Source: Pseudonocardia acidicola
Lineage (GTDB): Bacteria > Actinomycetota > Actinomycetes > Mycobacteriales > Pseudonocardiaceae
NCBI RefSeq assembly: GCF_012911935.1
Contig: NZ_JAAXLA010000026.1
Span: 17,994-81,993, forward strand
Direction: 5' to 3'
DNA: 64,000 nucleotides
Shown: piece by piece, positions 7,818 to 17,269 of the stretch
How the letters are laid out: the number at the start of each line of letters is the position of its first letter
Position numbering within the stretch: position 1 is the stretch's first letter
Position numbers and translations under genes: made by a program
The notes under the pieces: model-generated
Seen by the model: the letters and a program-made list of their open reading frames with translations, nothing else
What the model was told of the DNA's origin: nothing
Database searches by the model: none

Positions 7818-9653
7818 GTGGGCACGAGGCTCGTCGTCGGCGTCGACGTCGGCAACTCCACCACCGAGGCCTGCCTGGCGCGCGTCGGACCCGACGGGGC
7901 GGTGACCTACCTCGGCACCGCCCTGAAGCACACCACCGGGGTCAAGGGCACGCCCGAGAACGCCGTCGGCGCGGTGGCCGCGGTGCGCGAGGTGCTCGCC
8001 CGCACCGGGGCGGGCGTCGGCGAGCTGCACACGGTGCTGCTCAACGAGGCCACGCCGGTGATCAGCGGACTGGCCATGGAGACGATCACCGAGACGATCA
8101 TCACCGAGTCCACGATGATCGGGCACAACCCGGCCACGCCGGGCGGTGAGGGCCTCGGTGTCGGCGTCACCGTGCCGATCGGGGAACTGCTCCGCGACCG
8201 CCACGACGTCGAGGGCCCCGTGATCGTCGTCGTCCCACATGGCTGGGACTTCGACGACGTCGCGGACACGCTGAACGCCGTGGTCCGCGGCGGGGTGGAC
8301 GTGGTGGCCGCGGTGCTGGCCGGCGATGACGCGGTGCTCGTGACGAACCGGCTCGAGAGGCGGATCCCGGTGGTCGACGAGGTCGCAGCCGTGGAGAAGG
8401 TGCCGCTGGGGATGCTCGCCGCCGTCGAGGTGGCCCCGCCCGGGCGGACGATCCGCACGCTGTCGAACTCATACGGCCTGGCGACCGTGTTCGCGCTCGA
8501 CCCCGCCCAGACCCGGCAGGTCTCCCCGGTGGCGAGGGCGCTCACCGGCAACCGGTCCGCGGTCGTCATCCGGACCCCGTCCGGGGACGTCACCGATCGG
8601 ATGATTCCGGCCGGCGCGCTGGAGCTGCGCGGGGCGGGCAAGACCCTGCGGGTCGAGGTCGACGCCGGCGCCGACGCGATCATGGACACGCTGGCCCGGG
8701 CGCAGCCCGTCGAGGACGTGCACGGCGAGCCCGGCACTCACGTCGGGGGCATGCTGGCGCAGGTCCGCGACACGATGACCGACGTCACCGGCCAGCCGGC
8801 GGGCGAGATCGCCATCCACGACGTGCTGGCCGTCGACACCATCGTGCCCGCCGAGGTGCGCGGCGGGCTCGCCGGCGAGGTTGCGCTGGAGCACGCCGTC
8901 GCGCTCGCGGCGATGGTGAGCACGGACCGCAGCCGCATGCAGGCCGTCGCCGATCAGGTCGCCGCCGAGCTGGGCACCTCGGCGGGGGTCGGCGGGGTGG
9001 AGGGCGCGATGGCCGTGCGCGGGGCCCTCACCACGCCCGGGGTCGACCGCCCCGTCGCGGTGATCGACCTCGGCGGCGGCTCGACCGACGCGGCCCTGCT
9101 CACCGCGACCGGCGAGATCACCGCGGTGCATGTGGCGGGGGCCGGGGAGCTCGTCACCAAGCTCATCGACTCCGAACTGGCGCTGGACGACCGGGAGGTC
9201 GCCGAGAGCGTCAAGCGCTACCCGCTGGGCAAGGTGGAGAGCTTCTACCACCTGCGGCACGAGGACGGCACGGTGGAGTTCGTCGACGAGCCGCTGCCGC
9301 CGCACGTGTTCGCGCGGGTCGTGGTGATGACCCCCGACGGGCTGGTCCCGGTGCCCACGCGGCACAACCTCGAGGCCGTCCGCCGGGTGCGGCGGGAGGC
9401 CAAGCGGCGGGTGTTCTGCGTGAACGCTGTGCGCGCCCTGCGGCAGGTGGTGCCGCACGGCAACCTGCGTGCACTGGACTTCGTGGTGCTGCTCGGCGGT
9501 TCGGCACTGGACTTCGAGATACCCGACATGATCGCCGATGCGCTCGCCCCGCACGGCATCGTCTGCGGCACCGGGAACATCCACGGCAGCGAGGGCCCTC
9601 GCAACGCGGTGGCGTCCGGGCTGGTGGACGCGTACGCCGAGGAGCCGGGGTGA
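7818..9653 (+). CDS. pduG: Diol dehydratase reactivase, large subunit
   Basis: Chaperone-like ATPase of the DdrA/PduG family that swaps damaged cobalamin out of inactivated dehydratase. The actin/Hsp70-type phosphate loops are visible as GVDVGNSTTEACLA at the N-terminus and VIDLGGGSTDAALL near residue 415. Other family blocks are TETIITESTMIGHNP and GEGLGVGVTVP. The length of 611 residues is normal. It begins with GTG 12 bases after the medium subunit and overlaps the small reactivase subunit by GTGA, indicating coupled synthesis of the complex. Confidence 0.95.
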   Translation: MGTRLVVGVDVGNSTTEACLARVGPDGAVTYLGTALKHTTGVKGTPENAVGAVAAVREVLARTGAGVGELHTVLLNEATPVISGLAMETITETIITESTMIGHNPATPGGEGLGVGVTVPIGELLRDRHDVEGPVIVVVPHGWDFDDVADTLNAVVRGGVDVVAAVLAGDDAVLVTNRLERRIPVVDEVAAVEKVPLGMLAAVEVAPPGRTIRTLSNSYGLATVFALDPAQTRQVSPVARALTGNRSAVVIRTPSGDVTDRMIPAGALELRGAGKTLRVEVDAGADAIMDTLARAQPVEDVHGEPGTHVGGMLAQVRDTMTDVTGQPAGEIAIHDVLAVDTIVPAEVRGGLAGEVALEHAVALAAMVSTDRSRMQAVADQVAAELGTSAGVGGVEGAMAVRGALTTPGVDRPVAVIDLGGGSTDAALLTATGEITAVHVAGAGELVTKLIDSELALDDREVAESVKRYPLGKVESFYHLRHEDGTVEFVDEPLPPHVFARVVVMTPDGLVPVPTRHNLEAVRRVRREAKRRVFCVNAVRALRQVVPHGNLRALDFVVLLGGSALDFEIPDMIADALAPHGIVCGTGNIHGSEGPRNAVASGLVDAYAEEPG

Positions 9654-10009
9654 CCCACGGCCGCGAGGTGGAGCGCCCGTCGATCGTCATCCAGCGGCAC
9701 GCCGATGCGGTGCCCGGTGCGCTGCATGAGGTGTGTGCGGGCGCGGAGGAGGAAGGGGTGCCGACCCGCGTCGAGCTCGTCGGGGACGGCGACGATCGCG
9801 ACGCCGTAGCCCTCGCGCATGCGGCCGCGCTGAACTCCAAACTGAAGGTCGGGGTGGGTATCGACGCGGGCGGTCGCATCGTGGTTCACCACGCCACGCT
9901 GCCGCCCCGAGCCCCTGCCCACACCACCTCCCTCGCCGCCGGCCCGCCGGACTGGCGGCGCGCAGGTCAGGTGGCCGCCCGGATCGTCACGGGGCTGCCG
10001 ATCGCCTAG
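9650..10009 (+). CDS. pduH: Diol dehydratase reactivase, small subunit
   Basis: Partner of PduG (119 residues) with the dehydratase-beta-like fold that competes for the enzyme during cofactor exchange. Signatures are EVCAGAEEEGVPTRVE, AVALAHAAALNSKLKVGVGIDAGGRIVVHH and the closing GQVAARIVTGLP. The GTG start lies inside the stop of the large reactivase gene (GTGA). It is the last gene of the dehydratase operon. No adenosyltransferase, aldehyde dehydrogenase, alcohol dehydrogenase or shell gene follows. Confidence 0.92.
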   Translation: MTHGREVERPSIVIQRHADAVPGALHEVCAGAEEEGVPTRVELVGDGDDRDAVALAHAAALNSKLKVGVGIDAGGRIVVHHATLPPRAPAHTTSLAAGPPDWRRAGQVAARIVTGLPIA

Positions 10010-10035
10010 CCGTGCGAAGGTGGGTCTCATGAGGC

Positions 10036-10485
10036 GTGCCGCGGCGCATCGGCGGGCTGGGGGCGGAAGCGACCCGGGGAAGAAGGGCAGCGAGGGAGCG
10101 CGCGCCCCGAGCGTCGGCGGGTCGAGGGCACCGGGCCGGCCGGCGGAGCTTCTTCGATCGGTATGCCACCCCGGTGTCGGAGCGGACGTCGCGGGCGCTG
10201 TTCTTCGTGCTGTGTCTGCTGTTGGTGCTGTTGTGGGCGCCGTCGATTCTGCTGCTGCAGAGTGTCGACACCTGGCAGTTGATCATCAACACGGTGACCA
10301 CGATCGTGATCGTTCTGCTCGCGGCGCTGCTGCAGAACACCCAGAAGCGGTCCGACGATGCGGCGCAGGCCAAGCTCAACGCGATCGCCGATGCCCTCGC
10401 GGACCTGATGGGCGACACCCACCCCAGGGACGCGCGCGATCTGCGGGCGGCGGTCGGGCTGGAGAACCGCGAGTCGGCCAGCTGA
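10036..10485 (+). CDS. Low-affinity iron permease-like small membrane protein
   Basis: The core reads FFDRYATPVSERTSRALFF, a hydrophobic segment FVLCLLLVLLWAPSILLL, DTWQLIINTVTTIVIVLLAALLQNTQKR, and then an amphipathic LKLDELI-like AKLNAIADAL helix. This is the two-helix pattern of the bacterial low-affinity iron permease family (PF04120-like), whose transport role in bacteria is not well established. About 40 basic residues precede the core; the true start is uncertain because neither the GTG at 10036 nor nearby codons has a convincing ribosome site. It stands alone downstream of the dehydratase operon. Confidence 0.7.
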   Translation: MPRRIGGLGAEATRGRRAARERAPRASAGRGHRAGRRSFFDRYATPVSERTSRALFFVLCLLLVLLWAPSILLLQSVDTWQLIINTVTTIVIVLLAALLQNTQKRSDDAAQAKLNAIADALADLMGDTHPRDARDLRAAVGLENRESAS

Positions 10486-10556
10486 GCGCATTACGTCAGT
10501 CAGCGCCGACCACGGCGACGGTCGTCGACCTCACTCTCGATCTCAATGCGGAGACC

Positions 10557-11585
10557 TCAGCCTCGCCGGTTGATCAGCATCCGCGGGATGTGGAGGCCGA
10601 GCCGGGCGGCCCGACTCAGAGCCAGCGCCCGGTCGGGGGCGCCGAGCATGGCGGTGATGTGCTGGATGCGACCGGTCACGGTGCCCTCGGCCAGCTGCAG
10701 CCAGGCGGCGATGCGCCAGTCCGGCCAGTCGTCGATGAGCAACCCGAGGATGGTCAGGTCGAACGGCGTCAGCCCGTGCAGGCTCCCCGGTGGGGAGAGC
10801 AGCACGATCGCCCACAGGTGGAAGGGGGGCTCAGGCGGGCAGCGCAGCGCGGTGACTCGCAGCAACCGGCCGGCGGGGTCCGGGCACAGGAACCGGGCCC
10901 GGTCGGCGCCGTCGTCGAGCTGGCGGGCGGCGGTGAGGGCCACGGCCGAGCGGGCTTGTAGCAGCCGGTGCCCGGGCAGCGCGCTGAGCGGCAGCACCTG
11001 CCCGAACCGGGTGAGCACCGCGCCGGCCACCGCGTCACGGACGGTTCCGGCGAGGGTGGTGACGGCGCGCATCGGGTCGACCGCATGCGCGATCAGCGGG
11101 GCCAGCCGGCCGGCAAGCTCACACGCCGCATCGGTGACATACGCCGGGGTGTCGGTGTGCAGGGCCAACACCCCCAGGTGGGTGCCACCCGGGGGGCGGA
11201 GGCCGACGGCCAGCGCCTCCCGGAACCCAGCGGGAGTGAGGTGTTCGGCCCAGAGCCTCAGCTCTGCGGGCGGGACCGGGGAATCCCGCAGCCGCAGGGG
11301 TAGATCCAGCCGAGTGAGGCCGACGCGCTCGAGGTCCTCAAGATTGGCCGGACTCGTGAGATAGCGGCGCGTCCTGTCCTCGTGGCCGTGGATCACCAGC
11401 TCGTGGTGTTCGTGCTGTTCGGGGTCGAGCAGTGCCAGGTGACCGGCCTGGAACCGCAGCACCCGGTGCAGCGGCCCCAGCAGCGCCTCGGCCCGCTGCG
11501 CGGTGCTGGCCGGGGTCGCGGCGATCCCGGCCACCTCGGCGACGATCGCGGCGGCGGCGCTCGACCCGAGCTCTGGAGCGGCCAC
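10557..11585 (-). CDS. GAF-like/LuxR-type HTH regulator, paralogue 2
   Basis: A 342-residue cytosolic regulator. The N-terminal two thirds resemble a GAF-type sensor (LHRVLRFQAGHLALLDPEQ, followed by LGVLALHTDTP). The C-terminal region GLTPFDLTILGLLIDDWPDWRIAAWLQLAEGTV has the LuxR recognition-helix layout, though the canonical KTV is replaced by GTV. The GTG at 11585 follows GAGGAGG. It lies 12 bases after a clearly related gene upstream and is co-transcribed with it. The ligand is unknown. The degenerate HTH could mean weaker or altered DNA binding. Confidence 0.72.
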   Translation of the reverse strand: MAAPELGSSAAAAIVAEVAGIAATPASTAQRAEALLGPLHRVLRFQAGHLALLDPEQHEHHELVIHGHEDRTRRYLTSPANLEDLERVGLTRLDLPLRLRDSPVPPAELRLWAEHLTPAGFREALAVGLRPPGGTHLGVLALHTDTPAYVTDAACELAGRLAPLIAHAVDPMRAVTTLAGTVRDAVAGAVLTRFGQVLPLSALPGHRLLQARSAVALTAARQLDDGADRARFLCPDPAGRLLRVTALRCPPEPPFHLWAIVLLSPPGSLHGLTPFDLTILGLLIDDWPDWRIAAWLQLAEGTVTGRIQHITAMLGAPDRALALSRAARLGLHIPRMLINRRG

Positions 11586-11597
11586 GTCCGCCTCCTC

Positions 11598-12626
11598 TCA
11601 GACCCGGACGCGAAGCCCGGGCGGGATGTGGAGGCCCTGGTTGAGGGCCCGGACCAGGGCAACCCCGCGGTCGCGGGTACCCAGCCGCGTCAGTACTGAG
11701 TCGATGTGGTCGGCGAGCTGGTAGCGGGAGACGCCCAGCGCGGCGGCGATGCGGGCGTCGGGCCATTCGGCCAGCAGCATCCCGAGCACCTCCAGTTCGA
11801 TATCGGTCAGGCCTCGTCGCGGCCCGGCCGCGCACACCACGAGCGCCGCGCGCAGGAAGTCCGGTGGCTCGTCGGCGCAGCCCAGCACCGTGACCCGCCG
11901 CAGCACCAGACCGCCCCCGCCGGCCTGCCGCGTGGGGTCGGGGCACAGGAATGCCGCGTACTGCTCCCCGTTCGCGACCTGCCGGGCGGCCACCTCCAGC
12001 AGCGCCGAGCCCGGGCCCAGCAACGGGTGATCGGGCAGCCCGGTCAACGGCAGCACCGCGCCGGCCCGCGTGAGGACCCCGCCGCCGTGGGCGCCGCGCA
12101 CCGCCCGGGCCGCCGCCGCCGGCGTGCGGGTCGGGTCCAGCGCGGCCGCGATCGTCGGTGTCAGCAAACAGAGCAGGTCCCTCGCCGCATCGGTTGGATG
12201 CGCCGGCGTGTCGGTGGTCAGCGTAAGAGAACCCAGATGCCGGCCGTCCGGCGAGAACAACCCCGCGGCCACGCCCTCCCGGAACCCGGCCGGCCACAGG
12301 TAATCCGCCCACGTCACCACCTCCTGGACCGGGACCATGAAATCCCGGACGCAGATCGCCCGCCGGTGCCGAGTAAGCCCCACCAGCTCCACATCAGCGA
12401 CGGTCCCCGGTCCCTCCAGATGCCGGCGGGTCCGCTCGTCGTGCCCGGCGATGGCCAGCGGGGCGAACGTCTGCACGTCCGGATCGAGCAGCGCCAGCCA
12501 GTGGGCTTCGAACGGGACCAGCCGGTGCAACGGCTCCAGCAGCGCCTGCGCCCGCTGCGCAACCGACCCGCGCGACGCCGCAATCCGGGCTACCTCGAGG
12601 GCCACGCCCAGCGTGTCCTGCGCCAT
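11598..12626 (-). CDS. GAF-like/LuxR-type HTH regulator, paralogue 1
   Basis: A 342-residue paralogue of the next gene, with the same organisation: LLEPLHRLVPFEAHWLALLDPD, LGSLTLTTDTPAHPTDAARDL, and a C-terminal LTDIELEVLGMLLAEWPDARIAAALGVSRYQLADHIDSVLTRLG of LuxR type. The ATG at 12626 is preferred because AAGGA lies eight bases upstream; a further in-frame ATG at 12661 lacks a site. The two genes align over their full length, so they are a tandem duplication. A heterodimer or sensor/decoy pair is possible. No target operator was identified. Confidence 0.74.
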   Translation of the reverse strand: MAQDTLGVALEVARIAASRGSVAQRAQALLEPLHRLVPFEAHWLALLDPDVQTFAPLAIAGHDERTRRHLEGPGTVADVELVGLTRHRRAICVRDFMVPVQEVVTWADYLWPAGFREGVAAGLFSPDGRHLGSLTLTTDTPAHPTDAARDLLCLLTPTIAAALDPTRTPAAAARAVRGAHGGGVLTRAGAVLPLTGLPDHPLLGPGSALLEVAARQVANGEQYAAFLCPDPTRQAGGGGLVLRRVTVLGCADEPPDFLRAALVVCAAGPRRGLTDIELEVLGMLLAEWPDARIAAALGVSRYQLADHIDSVLTRLGTRDRGVALVRALNQGLHIPPGLRVRV

Positions 12627-12814
12627 GGCGCCATCCTTCAGCCCCTGGGCCGGTGCGACCATGGATCGACGGCACCGAACGGCAGGGGTTCGCGCAGGCG
12701 CAGCCGGCCGGGCAGACACTCAGCCAAGAACAGGTCGAGCTTCTCCACCCCGGCCTCCACCGACCAGACCTCGCGCCTCGTGGGCCACAGCGCGACATCG
12801 GTCACCGAGCTGAT

Positions 12815-12907
12815 CTACCGCACGCAGATCCGGCCGCCACCGAGACCGAGCCCGTTGAGATCCACCGCATCGTCAATCGCTTCCTCGGCGGTGACCACCT
12901 TGTCCAT
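12815..12907 (-). pseudogene. 5' stump of a CoA-transferase alpha gene (scoA-like)
   Basis: From an ATG with an AGGAGAA site the frame reads MDKVVTAEEAIDDAVDL, then a glycine-rich GLGLGGG, and stops after 30 codons. The opening matches 3-oxoacid CoA-transferase alpha subunits (MDKVVxxAxEAVAD...GGFGLCG). In mycobacteria scoA/scoB belong to the same leucine operon as the genes just upstream, so this is probably what is left of that pair after a deletion. About 90 further codons before the LuxR-type genes are not recognisable. Confidence 0.35.
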
Positions 12908-13002
12908 GTCGGGCTTCTCCTGACGAGTTCGTCAATGGATGCGGAGGTGGCGTGCTGTGCCAGCGCGAGGCGGTCGTGACGACCGACGTGGAGCTCGTCT
13001 GC

Positions 13003-14751
13003 TCAGGGGTCGACGATCTCGCAGAGCACGGTGCGGGACGCGATGGACGCTCCGACCGACATCGACCGCGACCGCACGATGCCTACTCGGTGCGCGAGCA
13101 CCGGGTTCTCCATCTTCATCGCCTCGACCACCGCGATCAGGTCCCCCTTCTCGACGGTCTGTCCGTCCTCGACGGCGACCCGGACGAGAGTGCCTTGCAT
13201 CGGGGCGGTGACGGCGTTGCCGAGGATCTCGTTGTCCTCTGCTCGCTGTAGCGCCGCGGATTCACGGCGGATCGTCGTGGCCCGGTCCCCCAGGTTGGCC
13301 AATCCGGGAGCGCTGACCGACATGAGCCGCCGGCCCACGCGTACGGTCAGCTGGTCACCGGTCGGCTCGGGCTCCCGCAGGATCTGGTCGAGGTTCTGCT
13401 CGATCCAGCGGTTGTGTACCGCGAACGACCGCTCAGCGGTGAAGTCAGGGTGATCGAGCACTTCGCGGTAGATCGGCAACGGGGTCGGCACCCCTTCGAT
13501 CCGCGTCTCGGCCAGCGCTCGGCGGGCCCGCCGCAGCGCTTCGTCACGGTCGCGCCCGGTGACGATGAGCTTGGCGAACATCGAGTCGAACCGGCCGTCG
13601 ACGGTGTCGCCCTCGAGGACCCCCGAGTCGACCCGGACACCGGGTCCGGAGGGCATCCGGTAACCGGCGAGGGTCCCCGGTGAGGGCAGGAAGTTCCGCG
13701 CCGGGTCCTCGGCGGTCAGCCGGAACTCGATGCTGTGTCCCCGCGGCTCGGGAAGCTCGCCGGAGAGCGGGGCGCCTGCCGCGATGCGGAACTGCTCGGC
13801 GACGAGGTCGACGCCGGTGCTCTCCTCGGTGACCGGGTGCTCGACCTGCAGTCGGGTGTTGACCTCGAGGAAGGAGAGCGTGCCGTCGTCGCCGAGGAGG
13901 TACTCGACGGTTCCGGCGCCGACGTAGCCGGCTGCCCGGCAGATCCGCTCGGCCGAGGAGCGGAGGGCCTGCTCCTGGTCGGGGGTGAGGAAGGGGGCGG
14001 GGGCTTCCTCGATCAGTTTCTGGTTGCGGCGTTGCAGGGAGCAGTCCCGCAGGCCCACGACGAGAACGGTGCCGTGGGTATCGGCGAGGACCTGCGCCTC
14101 GACGTGCCGGGCGCGGTCGAGGAACCGCTCGACGAAGCACTCGCCGCGGCCGAACGCGGCAACGGCCTCCCGGGTGGCGGCGGCGAAGGCCTCGGGGATC
14201 TCCGCCTCCTCGCGCACGATCTTGAGCCCGCGGCCCCCACCACCGAAGGCGGCTTTCACGACCAGCGGGAAGCCGTGGCGGCGGCCGAACTCGACGATCT
14301 CGGCTGCGTCGTCGACGGGGTCGGTGGTGCCGGGGGCGAGCGGGGCGCCGACCTCGCGGGCAATCCGACGCGCGGCGACTTTGTCCCCGAGCTCGCGGAT
14401 CGTCTGTGGTGGCGGGCCGATCCACACCAGACCGGCATCGAGCACGGCCTGCGCGAAGTCCGCGTCCTCGGAGAGGAAGCCATATCCGGGGTGGACACCA
14501 TCAACACCGGAGGCGAGGGCGGCTGCGACCAGCACATCGGCGTCGAGGTAGGTCGTCGCGGCGTCGCTGCCGTCGAGGGCCACGGCGTCGTCGGCCTCCC
14601 GCACGTGGAGGGCGTCGCGGTCGGGGGCGGCGTGGACGGCGACGCTGCGCAACCCGGCGTCGCGCGCGGCGCGGATCACCCGGACGGCGATCTCGCCGCG
14701 GTTGGCCACCAGGACCGAGCGCAGAGGCTCTTTGGGCTCATCGGTCAGCAC
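13003..14751 (-). CDS. accA1: Acyl-CoA carboxylase alpha subunit (biotin carboxylase + BCCP)
   Basis: Carboxylates biotin with ATP and bicarbonate and carries it to the beta subunit encoded upstream. The 582 residues hold a biotin-carboxylase N-terminus ([28 protein letters not shown]-grasp loop [29 protein letters not shown]) and a C-terminal biotinyl domain with [10 protein letters not shown], the lysine being the biotin site. The GTG at 14751 overlaps the end of the LLM gene. By synteny with Mycobacterium accA1-accD1 it should be methylcrotonyl-CoA carboxylase of leucine breakdown; propionyl- or geranyl-CoA specificity cannot be excluded. Confidence 0.9.
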   Translation of the reverse strand: MLTDEPKEPLRSVLVANRGEIAVRVIRAARDAGLRSVAVHAAPDRDALHVREADDAVALDGSDAATTYLDADVLVAAALASGVDGVHPGYGFLSEDADFAQAVLDAGLVWIGPPPQTIRELGDKVAARRIAREVGAPLAPGTTDPVDDAAEIVEFGRRHGFPLVVKAAFGGGGRGLKIVREEAEIPEAFAAATREAVAAFGRGECFVERFLDRARHVEAQVLADTHGTVLVVGLRDCSLQRRNQKLIEEAPAPFLTPDQEQALRSSAERICRAAGYVGAGTVEYLLGDDGTLSFLEVNTRLQVEHPVTEESTGVDLVAEQFRIAAGAPLSGELPEPRGHSIEFRLTAEDPARNFLPSPGTLAGYRMPSGPGVRVDSGVLEGDTVDGRFDSMFAKLIVTGRDRDEALRRARRALAETRIEGVPTPLPIYREVLDHPDFTAERSFAVHNRWIEQNLDQILREPEPTGDQLTVRVGRRLMSVSAPGLANLGDRATTIRRESAALQRAEDNEILGNAVTAPMQGTLVRVAVEDGQTVEKGDLIAVVEAMKMENPVLAHRVGIVRSRSMSVGASIASRTVLCEIVDP

Positions 14752-15689
14752 CGGGATCCGGTCTCCTTCCGGACGGGGATGGTCACCAATGCGGGGGCGA
14801 CCTCATGGGCGAAGATCTCGGCGCTGCGGTCGAGGTCGTCGGCCGGGCAGGCGGGGGCGAACAGGACGGTCTCGGCGCCGGCGTCGGCGTACTCGCGCAG
14901 CCGGTCGGTGACCTCGGCCGGGGTGCCGGCGGGGACGTAGCGGTCGGCGAGCGGGGCGAAGTCCTGGCGGTAGATCGCGCCGAGGGTGTCGAGGGCGGTG
15001 CGCCGGGCCGCCCGCCCGTCGGCGCCGACCGCACCCCAGCAGAACAGGGCGCCGCGGGCGCCGGGCCGGCCGAGCTCGGCGGCGTGCGCCCGAACCGTTC
15101 CCAGGCCGTCGGCGAGCTGCGCGGGTGTGACCATGTACGGGAGCCAGACGTCGCCGAACCGGGCAGCCCGACGCAACGACGCCGGGCCCCGCCCACCGAC
15201 CCACATCGGCGGGCCCGGCCGCTGCACCGGCAGCGGATCGAGCCGCACGCCGTCGTAGCGGGCGAACCGGCCTTCGTGGGTGAGCGTCTCGCCGGCGAAG
15301 AGTCGGGCCATGACCTCGAGCCCCTCGGTGGTGCGGGGGCCGCGCTCCTCCGGGGCGATTCCGCACGCGCGCAGCTCGGCCGGGAACTCCCCGCCCACAC
15401 CGACGCCGAACTCGAACCGGCCACCGCTGACGCCGTCGAGCGTCGCTGCCATCTTCGCCGCCAGCGCCGCGGGATAGGTCGGCAGCAGAGTGACGGCGCT
15501 GAGCAGCCTGATCCGGCTCGTCGCCCCCGCCGCGGCGGCCAGCGCGACGAACGCATTGGTCGCCGGAACATGGAAGAACACATGCTCACCGCAGGCCAGC
15601 AGGTCGTAGCCGAGCTCCTCCGCCCGCCGTGCGAGCGGGACCAGCCGGTCCAGCGGGATCTGGGGCGGGATCATCAGTCCGATCCTCAT
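14745..15689 (-). CDS. LLM-class (F420- or flavin-dependent) oxidoreductase
   Basis: A TIM-barrel luciferase-like monooxygenase/reductase of 314 residues. Typical blocks are [75 protein letters not shown], and [23 protein letters not shown]. Actinobacterial members mostly use cofactor F420. It overlaps both neighbours by four to seven bases and is therefore embedded in the acyl-CoA operon. The mycobacterial leucine locus lacks such a gene, so its substrate here is an open question. Confidence 0.85.
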   Translation of the reverse strand: MRIGLMIPPQIPLDRLVPLARRAEELGYDLLACGEHVFFHVPATNAFVALAAAAGATSRIRLLSAVTLLPTYPAALAAKMAATLDGVSGGRFEFGVGVGGEFPAELRACGIAPEERGPRTTEGLEVMARLFAGETLTHEGRFARYDGVRLDPLPVQRPGPPMWVGGRGPASLRRAARFGDVWLPYMVTPAQLADGLGTVRAHAAELGRPGARGALFCWGAVGADGRAARRTALDTLGAIYRQDFAPLADRYVPAGTPAEVTDRLREYADAGAETVLFAPACPADDLDRSAEIFAHEVAPALVTIPVRKETGSRC

Positions 15690-16531
15690 GCTTCTGCTCT
15701 TCCGATTCCCGCCCGTGCGAGCACGCCCCGGGCCATCGTGATGTGCGCGGCGTCGACCATCTGTCCGTCCACGACGCCGACGCCGGCCGCGGCGGCGGCG
15801 AGCACCTCGCGGGCGCGCGCGGACTCCTCCGCCGACGGCGTGAACACCAGATGGGCCGCCTCGACCTGCAGCGGGTGCAGGCAGATCTTGCCGTGGTAGC
15901 CCAGGTCACGGCCCTGTTCCGCGTCGGTGCGGAAGACGTCGGTGTCCCGCACGGCGACCACCGCCTGGTCGATCGAAGGTACCCCCGCCAGGTGCGCGGC
16001 CAGGCACACGTGGCTGCGTGCGTGGAGCACCTCGAGGCCGCCGGGAGTGCGGCGCCCGCCCAGGTCGGCGATCAGGTCCTCGGCTCCGAAGTAGACGGCG
16101 TCCGGGCGGTCCTCGCCCTCGGCGGCGAGCAGCGGCCGTGCGTCGGCGACCCCGAGCGCGCTCTCCACCCCGACGACGACCCGCGAGCCGGCGGGCAGCG
16201 CGGCGCGGACCTGCCGCAGCTGCTCGACCCGCTCGTACTTCGGCAGCACCACCCCGTCGACCGGGGCGTCGGCCACGGCCGCGAGGTCGGCCGCGTACCA
16301 CGCCGTGCCGGGCGGGTTGATCCGCACCAGCACGACACCGGCGCCAGGCCGCTCGGCCCGCAGCGCGGCAAGCGCGCCCGCGCGGGCCCGCTCCTTCTCC
16401 CCCGGCGCGACCGCGTCCTCGAGATCAACGACGACGACATCAGGCCGGCAGCGGGCCACCTTCGCCACCATCTCGGGCCGCCCGCCCGGCACGAACAGCA
16501 GGCTGCGCGCCAGCACCGGACTCGCGGTCAC
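15686..16531 (-). CDS. CitE-like beta-hydroxyacyl-CoA lyase (HpcH/HpaI family)
   Basis: Splits 3-hydroxyacyl-CoA compounds in a Mg2+-dependent retro-aldol/Claisen reaction. Family motifs: RSLLFVPGGRPEMV, VDLEDAVAPGEK (metal-binding Glu/Asp), VRINPPGT, GVVLPKYER, VGVESALGV, FGAEDLIADLG and GKICLHPLQV. Mycobacterial Rv2498c, next to the same MaoC/FadE/AccA-AccD genes, cleaves HMG-CoA- and citramalyl-type substrates, so a role in leucine or itaconate breakdown is likely. The GTG at 16531 is selected because it overlaps the upstream fragment as GTGA and begins just before the conserved RSLLFVPG. Confidence 0.88.
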   Translation of the reverse strand: MTASPVLARSLLFVPGGRPEMVAKVARCRPDVVVVDLEDAVAPGEKERARAGALAALRAERPGAGVVLVRINPPGTAWYAADLAAVADAPVDGVVLPKYERVEQLRQVRAALPAGSRVVVGVESALGVADARPLLAAEGEDRPDAVYFGAEDLIADLGGRRTPGGLEVLHARSHVCLAAHLAGVPSIDQAVVAVRDTDVFRTDAEQGRDLGYHGKICLHPLQVEAAHLVFTPSAEESARAREVLAAAAAGVGVVDGQMVDAAHITMARGVLARAGIGRAEA

Positions 16532-16659
16532 GTGGCGCTCCCCCGCACGACGACAACCTCGGGTGTGGCCGCTGCGGTCAGGTCGGTCTCGATGATCGTG
16601 CGGGCCCGGCCGACCTGCCGGCCCCCGACGGCGATCGCGCCGAGGTGGCCCGTGATCAC
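16530..16659 (-). pseudogene. C-terminal fragment, possibly of a hotdog thioesterase
   Basis: A 42-codon frame reading ITGHLGAIAVGGRQVGRART and ending RGSAT. The GRQVGRART stretch resembles the last strands of PaaI-type thioesterases (VHRGRxxGxART), but no domain start exists upstream: the frame meets a TGA within ten codons. It ends in a GTGA overlap with citE, so the junction once belonged to a real gene. It may still be translated from the GTG at 16659 and help load ribosomes on citE. Identification is weak. Confidence 0.3.
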
Positions 16660-16753
16660 GCTGCCGTCCCGGTGACAACCCTCATGTCACTGCCGCCGCG
16701 GGCAAGGTCGCGTTGCGACACCGCCAGCACACAGCCCCGTGACAGCAGTCCGG

Positions 16754-17269
16754 TCACGGCGCGCTCCCGTTCTCGGAACCATCCTTCCCGGGGCCGGCCG
16801 GCCGCCTGTGCATCAGACCGGTCCGCCGGGCGCGGCAGACCAGCTCGTCGCGCTGGTTGTAGGCGCGGTGCTCGAACACGACGAGCCCTGCGTCGGGCCG
16901 CGACCGGGAGGCCCGGGCCTCGACGACCTCGGTCTCAACGCGCACGGTGTCGCCGGGGAACACCGGCTTCGGGAAGCTCACCTCGTCGAGCCCGAGCTGG
17001 GCGACGATCGTGCCCAAGGTGAGCTCGGGGACCGAGAGCCCGACGACCAGCGCGACGGTGAACATACTGTTCACCAGGGGCCGGCCGAACTCGGTGCCGG
17101 CCGCGTAGTCCGCGTCGAGGTGCAGCGGCGCGGGGTTCATCGTCATCGTCGTGAAGAGCACGTTGTCGGTCTCGGTGACGGTGCGCCGGGTGGCGTGCTG
17201 GACCACCGTCCCCGCCTCGAGCTCTTCGAACCAGCGGCCGGACACGGCGCGTTCGTCGTTTCTCGTCAT
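16754..17269 (-). CDS. MaoC-family enoyl-CoA hydratase
   Basis: Hotdog-fold hydratase of 171 residues. Motifs: [27 protein letters not shown], the catalytic-type region [26 protein letters not shown], and [36 protein letters not shown] (resembling mesaconyl-CoA/itaconyl-CoA hydratases). The ATG at 17269 follows GGAGACC and overlaps the stop of the upstream fragment by one base (TGATG). By synteny with Rv2499c it should hydrate methylglutaconyl-CoA or a similar intermediate before the CitE-type lyase acts. Confidence 0.87.
   Translation of the reverse strand: MTRNDERAVSGRWFEELEAGTVVQHATRRTVTETDNVLFTTMTMNPAPLHLDADYAAGTEFGRPLVNSMFTVALVVGLSVPELTLGTIVAQLGLDEVSFPKPVFPGDTVRVETEVVEARASRSRPDAGLVVFEHRAYNQRDELVCRARRTGLMHRRPAGPGKDGSENGSAP

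Noticed and set aside
5448..8240. A 930-residue minus-strand open frame opposite the diol dehydratase genes
   Set aside because: It is the antisense shadow of pduC/pduD/pduG: His/Arg/Gly/Asp-rich with no family resemblance. Long antisense frames are expected at this GC content.
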